Part shown: piece after piece, positions 51,786 to 63,180 of the stretch | Layout of the letters: every line of letters begins with the position of its first letter | Numbering within the stretch: position 1 is the first letter of the stretch | NCBI GenBank assembly: GCA_963575745.1 | Contig: CAUYUJ010000148.1 | Span: 305,844 to 369,843 of the forward strand | Origin: Prorocentrum cordatum | Taxonomy: Eukaryota > Sar > Dinophyceae > Prorocentrales > Prorocentraceae | DNA: 64,000 nt | Direction of reading: 5' to 3' | Program-made: the position numbers and the translations under genes | The notes under the pieces: model-generated | What the model saw: the letters and a program-made list of their open reading frames with translations, nothing else | What the model was told of the DNA's origin: nothing | Database searches by the model: none

Positions 51786-52826
51786 TCTCGCCTATCTCCG
51801 ACGGCTCAAACATGGGCCGGAACTTGGTGGTTCTTGGAAACGACAGGGCCGGTCTGTTCACCCTTTCCAGAAGTCTTGATTTCTCTAAACTGAGAACATG
51901 GTAAGAAAACTAGCCTGCCAAAACCGAAACAAAAACCGGAACACAAACCATAGACGGAACCAGAAAAAAAAGTTGCCGGAACTGACCCTAAAACATCAAA
52001 AACTTGAACTACGAAAAACGCTCTGTAGCTTTCAAGGACTACTGAGGCCCAACACCCCCACCGTAACTCAACTTTAACGAGGTGGGAAGAACGAGATGAC
52101 CGTTCAAAGGTCGGGCGTTGGCAAAACTGGGTTTCGTGAGACCTGGTTTAATGATCTGTACTGGGGGACGCCCCCAGCGCCCCGTTCCGTTAACCGGAAC
52201 TGCCGTCACCCGAAAAAACACCAGCTATGGCAGACCGGGTTTAATGATTCTAGCCAAATGAGGGGCTCTGGGGCCCTACTACTAACCGGGTCCCTTTACC
52301 TGGGGTCCTGGCTATACCCGAAAAGTAAAGCTTGGCCAATTACTCATGGTAAAAAAACACGAGGTTCGAGAGGTTCCTCCAGCAGCTGCGCCTCGCCGAG
52401 AGTGTTCCAACCGGAAGCTTGAGCTGACCCGAAAACCGCGTGGGGGGTCGACCTTCGATCTTCGGAGACCTGGGCATGCGGTGGATAAGGACATACGAGT
52501 GGCGATCAAACACAGACCTTACACGAGATGGCAAAGCGACCTCACACGGAGGCGTACGCGGGCAACTTGCGCGCGAATGCTGGCGCAGTCGAACCGATTT
52601 TTTGCGCCGCTCAGATCTACTGAGAATTTGACGTGTCTTCTGTAAACCCGATGAACCCAAGAACTTCTGGGGTAAATTGATTCTGCAGTCGATCCCCGAT
52701 TCGAGATATGGTGATATCTCCCCCCGCCAAAGCTCAGGGCCCCAACGCAGCTGCACCCTTGCCGGCCGAAGCCCCCGCATATCGCTCCCTCGGGCGGTGG
52801 CTACGGACACGACCCCGCCACCACCC
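51786..52826. other. unique sequence, one weak 99-codon frame
   Basis: The stretch 51890-52030 is A-rich (cagaaaaaaaagttgccgga). The phrase gggtttaatgattctagcc near 52239 resembles ctggtttaatgatctgtac near 52143. A + frame at 52346-52645 (MVKKHEVREVPPAAAPRREC onward) is basic and free of simple repeats, but no family or splice support was found. Confidence 0.35.
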
Positions 52827-52948
52827 GGCGCGCAGAGGGAGGTAGGGGGAGGGGGATAGGCTTCTTGAAGGAGGCTGCTTCTAAGAAGCAGGGATGCTTC
52901 TAAGAAGCCTTCCCCCCTCCCGCCCAACCCCCCCTCTGCGCGTGGCCG
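52827..52948. mobile_element. MITE-like element (family H, copy 3)
   Basis: It runs from cgcgcagagggaggtagggg to ccccctctgcgcgtggccga, with ggcttcttgaaggaggctgc and atgcttctaagaagccttcc as inverted arms. Confidence 0.6.
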
Positions 52949-53859
52949 AGGCTGCGTGCCTTCACCCTGGACGTGCAACTTCCCTCTGGCATCCCCGCGC
53001 CAGCCTCCGTGGCCTGCGCGGGCTCCTCCCTCCCCCCCCCTCGCGCTCTGCCCCCCTTCGCCCTCGGGCCTCCGTTCGCTCCCGGTGCACCCCCACCGCT
53101 TGCTTGGCCGGCGTCCGACTGCCTCGGAGCACGGCGCCCGCGGATTCAAACAGAACTCTTCACGTCGGCACCCGAGGGGCCGTGTTCGAGCCCCCCCGGG
53201 CCACCAGAAGCGGCCCGACTGCGATACACGAATGCATCCCCAATCCCGGGGAAGGCGTCGAGGCCTCCGGGGCCGGCGTCGTCGTTTGTCGGCCGAGCGG
53301 CTCGTCGTCGTTCGTCCCCACTTGAGAGACGACTCCTGGGAGGTCCTCGGCGGTCGGCTATCTTCGCGAAGAGCGAAGCGCGCGAACACCTTCGCGCGCT
53401 CGCGCCGCCCCCGTGGGGGGAGAAGAGAAGGACGAGAAGGATGAATTGAAGAATCGCAAGTCGCGATCGCGAATACCTTCGCGCTCTCGTGGCGGCCCTT
53501 GCGCGTTAAGCCTCATTCGGGGGCCACTCAGCGAGATTAAGCCCAGGATGAAGTCAGACTACGTGGGATTAACCCGCATCTGCATTGAGCGGGATTTGGC
53601 CAGAGTCAACATATCTCCGACCGCGGATATACAAGTGCCAATACCGCATGTCACCTCCCCGGAATTGCAACCGAGGTTAGACGAAGATGGGATCATCATC
53701 TATTCGGATACGGATCGGGCAAATCTGAGGGCCAGCGGGCCTGGGTGACCTATCTGGCCCTGCGGCCTCTCTGGAGCGCCCAAGAACGCTCTCAGAGCGT
53801 TCCAGGACGCTCTTCTAGCGATTCGCACTCATCCCGAGCCAACCTAATTTGTTGCCGCC
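52949..53859. other. no supported gene
   Basis: Unique GC-rich sequence with several overlapping frames. The segment 53380-53500 has two copies of cgcgaacaccttcgcgc / gcgaataccttcgcgc, and 53770-53820 has an inverted gaacgctctcagagcgttcc. Confidence 0.4.
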
Positions 53860-53891
53860 CTCGTTCGTCGTCGCCGTCGTGGTCGTCCCCA

Positions 53892-53927
<36 letters not shown>

Positions 53928-54060
53928 GCGTGGTGGTCGTGGTCGTGGTGGTGGTCGTGGTGGTGGTGGTGGTCGTCGTCGTCGGCGTCGTCGTGGTCGT
54001 TGCCGTCGTCGTCATCGTCGTCGTCGTCGCCGCCGCTGTCGCGGCGTCAGCAGCAGCGGA
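53860..54060. repeat. GTC/GTG trinucleotide tract
   Basis: GTC, GTG and GCC triplets give poly-Ser, poly-Val, poly-Arg and (on -) poly-Thr frames. Confidence 0.85.
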
Positions 54061-54369
54061 AGCAGCCGCTCTGACGGCGGTAGCGAGCCCGAGATACGAG
54101 CGCCGCAGTTTGAGTTCGCACCGCGCGTTCGCGCCCGACTGCTCAGACCCCTGGATGAAGGGGGGGAGGAGGCGGCGGAGGAGAAGGGAGGAAAATGGCG
54201 GAGGAGGAAGGCGCAGGAGGGAGAGGAGAGGAGAGGAGAAGGCGGAGCGCACCCATCAGAGAGGAAGGGGAGGGAGAGAGGAGGAGTAGGAGTTGGAACC
54301 TGGGGACGCAGTGCCCCCCCCTACGGCTACGAAGAGGCCCCTCCCCCCCCTGCACCCCCTGAGGCAGGC
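54061..54369. other. GGA-rich stretch, no gene
   Basis: Purine-rich sequence (54160-54300) between the GTC tract and the 3' end of the LINE relic. Confidence 0.45.
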
Positions 54370-56640
54370 CCCGACGTCCCGCCTATGAGGACCTTCTGGC
54401 CCGCCGAAACAGCCTTCGGAGCCCCTTGGAGGCAGGGGTGGAGGCCTCGGGAAATGCGTTCAAGGTTCTCCTTGCCCTCACAAGGCTTGCACAGACACCT
54501 GCAATCAGTCGAGGCCGCCTTACCGCAGAAGGAGCAGAAAAACATACAGCAATGTCTGGCCAAAACTGCAAACAATGCGAGACGTGCACCTCCACGCCGC
54601 CCACAGAAATCGGTCCCTGGACCGCCGAAACACCCCTCGGGAAAACAAGAACTCCCCCCAGGTTCGGGGGAGGAGGGGGGACACAAACATTGTCAGCGGC
54701 ATCCATGACCTGGGCGGAGGGAGCGAGGTCGCGGCAGCATGTACAGAGCCAGCGCCCCTGGGCCTTCACCCGGGAATCCTGGCTGCGACTCAGTGCAGTC
54801 TGGAGACGAGACTGGGTCGGCGGGCGGGTGCGCTCGACACGATATAAAATCCAACGGTCTGCGGAAACGTATTCGTGAGCGCCCGGCAAGCCCGACGCCT
54901 CACCAGGGCCGCGGTAGCATCCCATTCGTCGGACCGAGGGTCACAACCGACGATGCATCGGGACGCCCGGCCGGCCGCGCGACCAGCCGCCTTATCAGCA
55001 CACACGCTGCCCAATGCCACGTGCAGGAAACCCCCGCGCTCAACGCACTCAACATCATCATACACCTGGTTCGGAATCCAGACAAGTTCGATATCATCTG
55101 GGACCGACCCTCGAGCTGACAGGGCGGCCCTCACATGCACCCACATATCTCCGATACTTCCGAAGCACAACCCAAAAAACTGGCACGCCAACCACCAAGC
55201 AACGAACGACAACCAGTGTGGAAGCGTATTTTCCCAGTCGACCGCTCGAGGCACAGCGCAGGGGCGAGCAACTCTGCCCTGGGAACAGTCTACCTGGGCT
55301 TGCCCAGGCTGCCGATGTTGATGGCGGCTGGCGTCCACGATCCCCCGTCAGGCAGCAGAGCGACTGCAGCAGCTCCGACACGGCGCCGTCGAGGGCCATC
55401 TGCACGTGGGCCGCCAGGTCCGTCGCCGAACACGTGCAGTACATGGCCGCGCTCGGACCTGCACTCGTCGATGGGGCCCCCCGTAGGCCTCGATCCAGTC
55501 GGCCCGACACTCGTCGAAGATTGGTGTCGCCAGCTCGGATTGGCACATAAGCGCTGCTTGCACACCTCCCCCAAGTCGTAGCCAGCCTTTTGCTGGCGCT
55601 CGGGGGTCCACTGGCCACCACTGACCACGACAACGGTCTGCACCCAAATGTCGAGGTCGCCCTTGGCCATGTAGCGCTGGAGCTCCCGCTGCGCGCGCAT
55701 CATGTCGGCGCCCCGTTGACCAGGCTGTCGCCAGCAAGATCTAATATGCAGGGCTGCACCCTGCCACATGCGACGACGAAGGTCGCCGACCATGTCCTGG
55801 AGCAGCTCGGAGGCGTCGGCGACACACCCGTCGTCGTCGGGCCCAGGGGAGAACCACTCGTCCACCGAGTCGAGCCCCGCGGGTCGCACCCGCTGCTGGG
55901 GTGACCCAGGGCGCCAGCCGGTGTTCAGCAGCACAGCTATAACGGCAGCGGCCTGGCCCCCGGACGCGACGCCACCGACGAGGCCCAGCTCGAGTGAGGG
56001 CGCCAGCAGTGGAGGCCACGCGCTTCGGACGCGCGCGTGGACGTCGGGCCGAGTCCGCCACAGCTCTAGCCATTGGCTAACCACCTGGCGCCTGAGCTCC
56101 AACTCCGGGTCGCGCGGCCCGCGGGGGGCGGCCGGCGTCGACGTCAAGCAGCGGCCAGGGTCCTTGCCGACGGCGGCCGCAGCGGCAGCGCGGCGCGACT
56201 CCAGCAGCGACGACGGCGCCAGGCCAGAAGCATGGCGGCCGTAGGTCGCCTGCGGCTGCTCGCCCGTCGCCCAGAACATCTCGGTGATCTTCGCCACGCG
56301 GACCTCCTTCCGCATCCGCAAGATCCTGGCGAGGCGCCCCCTAGCAGCATGCACGCGGCCCACGGCCCGCTGCTTGCATCGCCGCCGACCGCGCGCACGG
56401 TCCACGCCCAGGTCCACCGCCTGCGGGGCAAAAGTCGTCGGAACGCCAAGCCGTCCAAGCCCAGCGGCCAGGGGCCGCCCCAAGGCGAGGTCGGAGCACA
56501 CCAGGACAGACTTGCTAGCTGGAGAACACGAGGCCGACCTGGTCGAGACCCTCCTCGAGCTCGACCGCCGACTCGCAGATGTCCGGCTCGGCGATTTTGC
56601 GGGGCCCGACAGCCCCGAGCACGGGGTCAGCGACTGTTAA
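54370..56640 (-). pseudogene. LINE ORF2 relic: end of RT, RNase H and C-terminal zinc knuckle
   Basis: Read on the minus strand, pieces in changing frames form one LINE ORF2 C-terminal half. At about 56620-56515, TVADPVLGAVGPRKIAE and SAVELEEGLDQVGLVFS cover the region just after the catalytic RT motif; the expected YVDD reads TVADP, so the site is damaged. From 56500 a long frame gives the RT thumb region (VDLGVDRARGRRRCKQRAVG) and about 250 residues of connection. At about 55450 an RNase H start appears as HVLHVFGDGPGGPRAD, then RRVGAAAVALLPDG. After a frameshift, IELVWIPNQVYDDVECVERG and GSVCADKAAGRAA give the RNase H C-terminus. At about 54560-54420, FFCSFCGKAASTDCRCLCKP then CEG is the terminal zinc knuckle. 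The RT palm is missing upstream of 56640, a typical 5' truncation, and at least three frameshifts show that it is dead. Confidence 0.75.
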
Positions 56641-57845
56641 GGCCCAGTAAAACGACCGGCGTGCTGACCCCCACCCCTTCGCGACAGGAGGTGCGTCGCG
56701 CATTCGTCGCCCGTGCGTCGGCCGCCGAAAAGGCCAGCCGTCCTCTCGAACGCGCACGTCGCCCTCGCAAGGGGGCACTTTGGTGAGTGCGTCGCCAGCG
56801 CGGCGGACACCCACGGGGCGGATCGCGCGCGCGTCGCCCTCTCCACGGCCGCTGAAAAGGCCGGTCGCCTTCGGGAAAAAGAAAGTCGCCCAAGCTGCGG
56901 CCCTCTTGGCGAGAAGAAGGCGGCCGCTGGGCTACCTCGGCAGACCAGCAGACCCCTCTAACATTACAAATGCAGCGACGCTGCTGAACGCACCCCGGCG
57001 ATAGGCCAGCAGGTCCCCGCAGCCGCCGCCGCAGCCGCCGCAACCGCCGCCAGCGCCAAAACTACTGCCGCCACGATCATCACAAACGGATGCGACCGCA
57101 ACCACATCCACCGCGACGGTTACGACCAACACCATTTACGGCCATCACCACCACCACGACCGCCGCGCTTCTCGCGACCGCCACAACGATCGACACCAGC
57201 ACGATCACCGACGTGACCACCACCAGCCCGCCCACCACCAGCTGCACGACCGCCGCCAGCGCGACCAAGGCGACGAACGCGACCACGACCATGATCACCA
57301 ACATGACCATTACAGAAGCACCCGCCCACTCCGCCCTCCCCCCCCTCCCCCATTCCCCTGCCAGGCCGCCCTTGCCGCCGCGCCCGCCTCGCGCCCCCGC
57401 CCCGCCCACCCCGCCCCCCCCCCTCCTTTTCTCATCGCAATCTTCCTCTTCCACCGCCAGCGGCGGGGCCGTTCGCGGAAGGCGGGGGCGCCGCTCGCAG
57501 CGACGCGCCGCGGCCGTGGAAGGGGGGCCGAAGGGGAAAAAGAAAATGAAGAGGGGCACGGGGTGGCAAGGGAACAGAAAAACAAAGACGAGAGAGGAGG
57601 GGGGAGGGACAGACAGAGGGAGTCCGGTGGAAAGGAGGAGGGGAAGGGGAGGAGAGAGGGAGACGTGGCAGGAGAGAGGACGAAGGAGGAGGAATGACAA
57701 AAGAGGAGGGACGACGAGGAAGGAAAAGGGAAATAACAGGGGCAAGCGCCGCCCTTCCTGGCGCAATGGAGGACGCAGCCGCCGCCACTTGTGAACAGCG
57801 CAAGCACGGCGGGCCGACGGCCGTTGCGCATTGCTGCTCGGAGAA
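56641..57845. other. no supported gene; ACC/ACG-rich tract
   Basis: Sequence at 57010-57310 is made of acc, acg, cgc and gcc triplets and gives poly-Thr on +. Sequence at 57340-57700 is pyrimidine- then purine-rich. Frames of up to 470 codons on the minus strand follow the composition and show no domain. Confidence 0.5.
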
Positions 57846-58090
57846 ATGCTGGGGGCGGGCAAAGTCGCGACTGCGTCGCGCGTGCGTCGCGCGTGCGTCG
57901 CGCGCGTGGCGCGTGCGTCGCGCGTGCGTCGAAAGGTTGGTCGATCGTGCGTCGCGCGCTGGCAAGGGTGCGTCGCGCGCGGGTCGGGGTGCGTCGCGCG
58001 CGCATCGCGCGCGCGTCGCGCGTGCGTCGCGCGGGCGTCGCTCGGGTCGTTCGCGCGTCGCGCGCAGGTCGCGCGCGAATCGCTCGAAGG
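57846..58090. repeat. GCGTCGC/GCGTGCG repeat
   Basis: Units gcgtcgcgcgtgcgtcgcgc and variants repeat with an 8- to 16-base period. Alternating purine-pyrimidine steps make the stretch a possible Z-DNA former (inference). Confidence 0.75.
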
Positions 58091-59717
58091 GCGCCGCCGG
58101 CCCCTGACGGAGCGTGAACTGCACGGCCCGCCGGCGAAACAATCAAGGGACGCGCGCGGCAATCGTAGAAATAACGAGACACGCACGTGAGAACTACGAA
58201 CGCGAGGAGACCAGTAGACGACGTGGAAATGCAACGCGCACGGACTAATCCATTTCTGGCGCACGCCACGTCATATGTTGAACATCGGTCCGTCGCTGCA
58301 GCAATTTGGCGACGTCTCGCCCGCCGATGCATTGGGGGGGAAAAAGAGGATGGAAGCGAGGCGAGGGAAGGGCGGGCGGAAATGGGAACGGACGGGCGAG
58401 GAGGGGGCGCGCGGGGGCGGCGCGGCGGCGGCGGGAGCGATGGAAGGCGTTCGAAGGGGGGCGGCGGGAGCGAGGAGGGCGAGAAGGAGTTCCAGGAGGG
58501 TGGAAGGACAACTGGGGGCGAGTAGGGAGGCGGACAGGACGGCAGCCTGACACAAAATAACTGAATCCAAATTTCGCAAACGGGACAAAACGCGAAGCGC
58601 GTTGGGCGAGGGGAAGAGGAAGGAAGAGGGGGGGGGCAGGAGGATTGGCGCGAAACGACATGGGGGTGCGGGGCGCGACGCGACGGGGCGAAGTGGCGCC
58701 GCGTCGCGCGACGCGGCGTCACCCCCACCGTGGCGCGACACGCACAGCCCCCAATTAACGCGAGGCGTCTTCGTCCTCAGCAACAGTTGGCGCACCCGAA
58801 AATGAGCACCAGCAAATAGTGCGCCGCGACCGCCAAAATGGCTGCTGGTGCACCGGCGTCGGAAACCTACATATCGCCAGAGAAATTCCGAAGTCGCGCC
58901 ATATGTCGCCCACGCACCCTGGGAGGCTGGGATTCGGGACAGAGACGCAAACCAGGGCCGGCGCACGGGCGGCGCTCGGGCGACGCACTGAACGAAACTT
59001 AAGGGGGGGGGGTCGCTTCACTGGGCCTTAACATCATCGGCGAACGTCCAACGCTGGGCCCGCTCACAGGCACGGCGCGCCCGAGCGACCACGGGCCCGA
59101 TGAGCACCTTGACCAGCTTGCCGCCGTGGCAAGACCCAGCCACCGCGGACCAGGAGGGAGAGAAGGAAGAGGATCGGGATCGGGATCGGGCCCGTGGGAG
59201 TTCGTTTGCTACCTCGAAGCACCTGCAGGCGACAGCCTACCTATGCAACAACAGGGGGAACTCTGGGGGGCGAATCGGGAACTCGCCAAACCGTCTGATG
59301 CGGCCCGTGGCTCACGACGGACGCCGCACCGCCCCCACGAGCACCCCCAGGACGGCGCGCAGCCTACAGGGGGCCCGTTAGTGGGGACCAAAGAGATTAT
59401 GAACTACCGACGACCCTTGCCCTTCCTGCCCTTTCCCGAGCGCTTCGCCCTAGAAGGCCTCCCCTCTCTATGAATAGCCGGGGTATTGGACACTCATGAG
59501 CCATAGGCAGTGGGTAGGGGCGGGGGCCGAGGGCTCAAAACTTCCGAAGAAACTGCACCCCTATGAATTAGTTCCGCCAGCCTTGCGCTGCCCCGCATCA
59601 GGTCCAAGTTAATGACACCGCGTGGGTCCAGACCTGGAGGTGGGGCGAAAGACTGTAAAGGCTGACTGCTGCTGCTACTACTGTTTCCTCCTAGGACAGC
59701 TCCGCTTCTCGTTCTGC
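58091..59717. other. no supported gene; one weak frame
   Basis: A + frame ending at 59473 contains FVCYLEAPAGDSLPMQQQGE then LWGANRELAK, which looks protein-like but has no family, motif or splice support. The rest is purine- or GC-rich with no recognised repeat family. Confidence 0.35.
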
Positions 59718-60590
59718 TCACTGCATCCCGCCCAACTCCGCAAGGAGGCGCGATGCGTCCCTCTCGAGGGGGCCCCTCGGCGCGGGGCCGATTTTCCGCT
59801 CGGCTCCCAGGGTGGACAGGATGTTCTCGATGATCGTGGTGATGGCGGGGCCGTGGGTGTGGGAGTGGTCGATCGCGTAGATCAGCCTGCCACGCGAGTT
59901 CTCGTCCGTCTTGGCTTTGTCCTTCTTCCACTGCCAGTGAAGCACCAGCTCTCCCACTTGCTGTACCATCATCGTCGCCAACTTCTCTGTCCAGATCTCC
60001 TTCAACGGCTGCATCCACTTCTCCTGCTGCACTCCCTCTTTGCCGTGCAGCGTAATCCCCCAATGCATCACTGTCAGGAACACCGTCACGAAAGGTGGTC
60101 CGCGTGACTTGAGGTCCACGTGTTCTCCATATGTTTGCATTTTTCTTAGTTCCTGCGAGCGCTCGTTGTAGTCCTGCCCTGCCGTCCCGTTCATCGCCGC
60201 GAAGTCGCTGTCTGCGCTGACGTCGTACGTGCGGTAGACCGTACTGCTCAGCTCCGCCAACGCGCGGCTGTCGGTCAGGACGAGCTTAGCGATTACCACC
60301 ACCAGGTTGTGAAGAGCGTTGCCTCCTTTTGTTGCTGCCTTGGCCTCGTCGCGCACGGTGCGCCTGTGCTTGGCCGCGGGGGCCAATGACTGGTCCGCCA
60401 CCCACATCGGCTTCGGGAGCGATCCCTCCGCCTGCGACCCCATGCGAAGCTGCCGCACGAAAGTCTGATTCACGTCGATATGAACTCAAAGATGGATGCA
60501 CCTCAATCGGCAGGTGGCTAGAACCCAGATGGCTACAAAGATCAACAACATCACTTGCATAGTAACCACAGACCCCACATTCCAAGGTAC
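59718..60590 (-). CDS. zinc-finger plus GPP-motif protein of unknown function
   Basis: The minus-strand frame from about 60473 to the stop at 59718 is intact for about 250 codons and has normal protein composition. It contains RKMQTYGEHVDLKSRGPPFV (centre), a Trp-rich helical stretch (EKWMQPLKEIWTEKLATMMV) and the C-terminal APRGPLERDASRLLAELGGM. Upstream, in an adjoining frame (60590-60500), lies a C2H2-like finger: LECGVCGYYASDVVDLCSHL then GSSHLPIEV (C-x2-C-x12-H-x4-H). The two frames overlap near 60480-60440, so either a small frameshift or an intron joins them. I recall many dinoflagellate predicted proteins with the same order (finger, then a domain with a GPP-V motif), but I know no function; a retroelement ORF1 or an RNA-binding host protein are possible. 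It is the longest repeat-free intact frame in the window. Confidence 0.55.
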
Positions 60591-60764
60591 TTGGTGGAAT
60601 GAATTCCAGGAACGTTGAAGAACCACGAGTCGGGCATTTTCCACTCAAGAGGGCCCTCAGAAGGAGGAGGAGGAGGAGGAGGCGGAGGACGAGCAAGAAG
60701 AGGGGGGAGACGGATGGGGGAGGAAGGCGCAGGCCGGCGGCGATCCCGGGGGGAAGTGAGAAGG

Positions 60765-60885
60765 ATAAGGCCGTCTCAGAAGGCTCGGACGTCCCCCTGC
60801 CCCGAAGACACAGGACACTTCCCAGAAGGCGCGAGGGCTTCTGAGAAGTCCTGCCACCTTCTGAGAAGGCCTTCTCCTTCTCATT
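60765..60885. mobile_element. CTTCTGAGAAG palindromic element (family J, copy 2)
   Basis: The left end aaggccgtctcagaaggctc is inverted in the right end caccttctgagaaggcctt, with cgagggcttctgagaagtcc inside. It is related to 22578-22730. Confidence 0.5.
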
Positions 60886-61763
60886 TCCCCCCCTAGCTCG
60901 CCGCCGAGCACGAGAGAGAGAGATGAGAGGAGAGGAGAAGATGGAGCGCACCCAGCGAAGAGGAAGAGGAGGGAGAGGAGGAGGCGGAGGAGAGGGGGAC
61001 GACGGAAGAGGAGGAGGAGAGGAAGGCGCAGGAGGGAGAAGAGAGGGGCGGAGAAAAGAGGAGAAGAGGAGGGCGAGGAGTGGGAGGAGGAGGAGCGGGA
61101 GGACGATGAGGGAGGATGGAAGGGAACCCTGCGGCTCGATCTCCCCCCGAGGAGACGCCGCGGGCAGGACGGCGCCCTGCACCCCGCGCGGTCCTCCGGC
61201 CTCTGCCTGCGGCGCTCCTGGGGCGGGCGGGCAGGCGCCACTCGTCGGCCGCGCGATCCAGAGCCGCGTGCGCACGGGCTGACATGAAGAAGCCTCGGCG
61301 ACACGCCGCAGGGAATCCATCAGCAAACGGCGGGTTCGTATCGTGTCGATCCCGGCGTTGGTTTCTGACACCGCGGGGATCGTTCAACCTTGAACGATCG
61401 GCCGCTTCCGAAACGTAAGATCGTTTAGCATCGACCGACTGTGGGTCGCCGGGGAATCCATCAGTGTATCACTGCACCGACCTTGCAGACGTGCTGCAGC
61501 GGATTTTTGACTGGATTTCTGTCAATGCAAGACCCCGGAACGGCGAGCGAAAAACGAAAGGAATTTCACGTGGATGTTTTGTAGTCTGCACTCCTGGCCA
61601 AACAAAATCCGCGCGAAATTCACTTCGAAATCCGAAACGAAATTCTCCAGGACAATCCAGGCCCATTCCATCGTTTTTCTAACTAAATCCGCTTTGCGAT
61701 GTGGGCGCCATGAAGCGTACGACCGTCGAAGAAACACCGAGCCTTCGGACGGAGGCGTAACTC
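60886..61763. other. no supported gene
   Basis: Purine-rich sequence at 60930-61110, then unique sequence. The section 61370-61410 (ggatcgttcaaccttgaacg) resembles 22209-22240. No domain was recognised. Confidence 0.4.
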
Positions 61764-61915
61764 GGGCGCGGCCTAACCGACCCCTTACCGTGGCGAGCAC
61801 CGTCCGTGACGTCATCCTCGCCTTCCAAGCTGCCCTCCAGCCACATACGTACGTCTTGTGGTGAGGCGAAAGGTTTCCTAGGGGTCGGGTCGGTTAGGGC
61901 GCCCCTGAGTAACAC
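61764..61915. repeat. dispersed repeat, copy 2 (partner at 49036-49205)
   Basis: The words gggcgcggcctaaccgaccc, gtgacgtcatcctcgccttc, catacgtacgtcttg and gggcgcccctgag match copy 1 in order. It lacks the VDSHVHL-encoding flank. Confidence 0.6.
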
Positions 61916-63180
61916 GCTGACGGAGTCACAACGGCGGCGTGTCATTGATACTCATTCTCTCTCTCCCGAGTCCACCCCATCCCCCAAAGGAGGAGGAGGA
62001 GGAGGAGGAAGAGGCCAAGTACTCAAACGCATCGCGGAGACTGTTCGCCGCTGTCGACCCTTTCCGTTCTGCCCCCGTCAGACCTTTCCTCTCATCCACC
62101 CCACACTCAAACTTATTGAGAGGAGGAATGTGACAGGGCACGGAGATGAACATGCTATGGATATGGGTGCAGGTTGTCGGACCCGGAGGGGGGCTCCCGT
62201 TCGAGCGAAGACCCTCATCTGACAACAAACACCCACAACCCCCACAGAATTCAAATCCCGAGAAAATGGAGGGGTCGCATAGCCCCAGGCTGGCCCAGAA
62301 AGGGATCTGGAGAGAACTCAAGGTGGCCTTAGATACAAGACGACACCACGACTGCCCCAAAAGACCTCCCAGACGGCTAAGAGGCCCCAAGCCTGCCTGA
62401 GCAAAGGATTGAGCTAACGGCTGCTCCCGCCCAAGAAAGGATCCATGTCAGCCCCCAGATAACTGTTCTCGGGCTCGGATCTGTTCAGGGCTGCTGCCCC
62501 CCCAACACACAAAAAGAAAGGAGGGAGAACGGAGAAGGGCACAGCAGCGTACAGATCAAGTCACTGCAAGCCTGGTCGAGAGACCTTCGACGGCCCCGCG
62601 CTCCGCAAGCGGACCTGGAAAGTGTGGCACACCAGACACTGGGCACAATACGGCACATACAAACATACCAAACACATTTGCGTGTGAGTGAAGGGGCGAT
62701 GGCTGAAAAAGCTGGCAGGGGGCCAAGCCAGCCCGACACAGGCAAAGTCGGGTCGCCATAGCTGGAACTCGGCCCAGCGAAGGACCCGACCATGTGCAGC
62801 TGCGCGAGTGCTGCAACACAGGTTGCAATTACGGGGAGGAATTGGCACAAATGCCAAAGTGGAACTAGCGACACGGAATGAAAGACCGACGTTGATTCGG
62901 GGATGGACAGACCCCCCTTTAGCAAAACGTGGTTTAGTGAAAACGACCTGAGGCCCAAACCTGGCGGGCGCAAGCCTGTAAAATAACGGCCACGGCACCC
63001 TCTCGAGAACCGAAAACGGACAATTCACTAATCGACGTGTCACTGTTGGGGGTTCTGTCCACCCCCGATTGATGGTGGGGTCGCAGAAGTCGGCCGTAAC
63101 ACATTACCTCTGGATGCAACCCGTCACGGCTGATCTGCGCGTCTCTCGGCACGGCCCTGGGGGGCAGCAGGCGGCGGAGC
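61916..63180. other. no supported gene
   Basis: A GGA tract lies at 61988-62010 and degenerate ccaagacctcccagacggc-type words at 62285-62395. The phrase taatcgacgtgtca near 63031 recurs near 25851, weakly suggesting another dispersed repeat. Minus frames of 160 codons at 62485-63043 have no recognised domain. Confidence 0.4.

Noticed and set aside
57080-58728. Minus-strand frames of 394 and 472 codons
   Set aside because: They are Pro/Arg/Ala/Ser-rich, overlap each other in different frames, and follow the GC-rich and GCGTCGC repeat composition. No domain was recognised.
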